A stretch of DNA of 5,899 nt from Coprothermobacter sp. (GTDB taxonomy: Bacteria > Coprothermobacterota > Coprothermobacteria > Coprothermobacterales > Coprothermobacteraceae). The DNA lies in contig DMVM01000143.1 of NCBI GenBank assembly GCA_003476705.1, positions 1 through 5,899 on the forward strand, in the 5' to 3' direction. Shown piece by piece: positions 5,477-5,899 of the stretch. A program made the translations under genes and the position numbers. The notes below the pieces were generated by a model that ran no database searches, was not told the origin of the DNA, and saw only the letters and a list, made by a program, of their open reading frames with translations. How positions within the stretch are numbered: the first letter of the stretch is position 1; each line of letters opens with the position of its first letter.

Positions 5477-5493
5477 TGTGATAATTATATCAC
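5477..5493 (-). promoter_or_regulatory. natAB promoter: extended -10 inside a dyad
   Basis: TATAAT (5489-5484) is preceded by TGA, giving TGnTATAAT, and start would be near A5477, about 59 bases before the natA GTG. No good -35 is found at 16-18 bases. The -10 is the centre of a perfect dyad, GTGATA-n4-TATCAC (5478-5493). A repressor bound there would block the promoter directly. The dyad has no T-run after it and is A/T-rich in the loop, so it is not a terminator. The rest of the 100-base gap shows nothing clear, including no obvious terminator for the upstream permease gene. Confidence 0.65.
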
Positions 5494-5521
5494 GCACTAA
5501 AGCATGGCCTACTTCAAAGAA

Positions 5522-5899
5522 CTACTTTTGCAAAAACACGAAACGAGCAACAAGGAAAGAGAGAGACAAGATGACTACCATTAAAGGAGAAACTGGTAAG
5601 TTCCAGTAAAACGCCAGGATCAAACTAGCTACCCCAGAAATGGCTATTAAAACCATGGATATCTTCCAGGATGTGTGGTAGGAATCTGTCAACTGCAATG
5701 CCACAGCACCCGGGATCACCAGTAGTGCTTCCATCATGAGCGTGCCTACCGCTCTTATGGTTACTGTAATGTAGAAGGCCAAGAGAACTGAGATGATAAT
5801 CCTGAGCATCTTTACAGGCATACCAACCACCGAAGAATATTCTTCGTCAAAAGTGGTACTTAGTATTTCCCAATAGTGCCTTACAAAAAAAACTACAAG
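5522..5899 (-). CDS. ABC-3 family metal-ion transporter permease (ZnuB/MntB-like), 5'-partial
   Basis: Membrane subunit of an importer for zinc, manganese or iron, which would work with an ATPase and a binding lipoprotein expected upstream, outside the window. The frame is open to the right edge, so the N-terminal half is missing; 125 residues are visible. They begin with a loop carrying the family pattern FDEEYSSVVGMPVKM (visible residues 17-31), followed by four hydrophobic segments at about 32-50, 52-70, 79-98 and 106-122. The second contains GTLMMEALLVIPGAVA, the typical ABC-3 core, and LPVSP at 101-105 matches the usual LP.GP turn before the last helix. The protein ends in VFLQK without a histidine-rich tail. 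The GTG at 5830 is internal to the family alignment and is not the start. Which metal is transported cannot be said. Same direction as natAB, but natAB has its own promoter, so they are probably separate units. Confidence 0.87.
   Translation of the reverse strand, partial: LVVFFVRHYWEILSTTFDEEYSSVVGMPVKMLRIIISVLLAFYITVTIRAVGTLMMEALLVIPGAVALQLTDSYHTSWKISMVLIAISGVASLILAFYWNLPVSPLMVVILSLSFLVARFVFLQK

Noticed and set aside
5479..5494. CRP/FNR-type site in the natAB dyad
   Set aside because: The half-sites GTGA and TCAC are eight bases apart instead of six, so it does not fit that family; kept only as an unassigned dyad.

Overview
The window looks like a piece of a bacterial chromosome from an anaerobic, probably thermophilic, Gram-positive-like or deep-branching organism. 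The reasons are the strong AGGAGG-type ribosome binding sites, a ytxG/ytxH-style pair of small envelope proteins (known from Bacillus-type genomes), a NatAB-type exporter and an intermediate base composition. The DnaK is of the kind seen in Thermoplasma and other archaea, which fits a deep-branching thermophile. Coprothermobacter is one guess, from memory and at low confidence.

Layout. On the + strand, bases 1-2342 hold the chaperone genes dnaK (5' end outside the window) and dnaJ, overlapping by one base (TAATG). A hairpin at 2347-2373 closes this block, which converges on a - strand block filling the rest of the window. Read in its direction of transcription (right to left), the - strand block holds: the end of an ABC-3 metal-ion permease gene (5899-5522); a promoter with an extended -10 inside a dyad (about 5477-5493); natA-natB-type ABC exporter genes with an ATGA overlap (5418-3530); a promoter in the last bases of natB; a structured RNA of about 150 nt that I identify as 6S RNA (3508-3359); and a three-gene cluster of a DUF948/YtxG-like protein, an undescribed Cys/His/Glu-rich small membrane protein, and a YtxH-like protein (3342-2421).

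How the parts work together. DnaK and DnaJ form the Hsp70 folding machine. The NatA ATPase drives the NatB membrane subunit. The three small proteins share one design, an N-terminal membrane segment followed by a charged cytoplasmic or coiled-coil tail, and probably act together at the membrane. Their only evident promoter is that of the 6S RNA, so their expression may depend on readthrough of a regulator of RNA polymerase. This 6S RNA and its coupling to a ytxG/ytxH-like operon is the main point of interest. Several gene starts were moved downstream of the longest possible ORF because a clear Shine-Dalgarno sequence points to an internal start.
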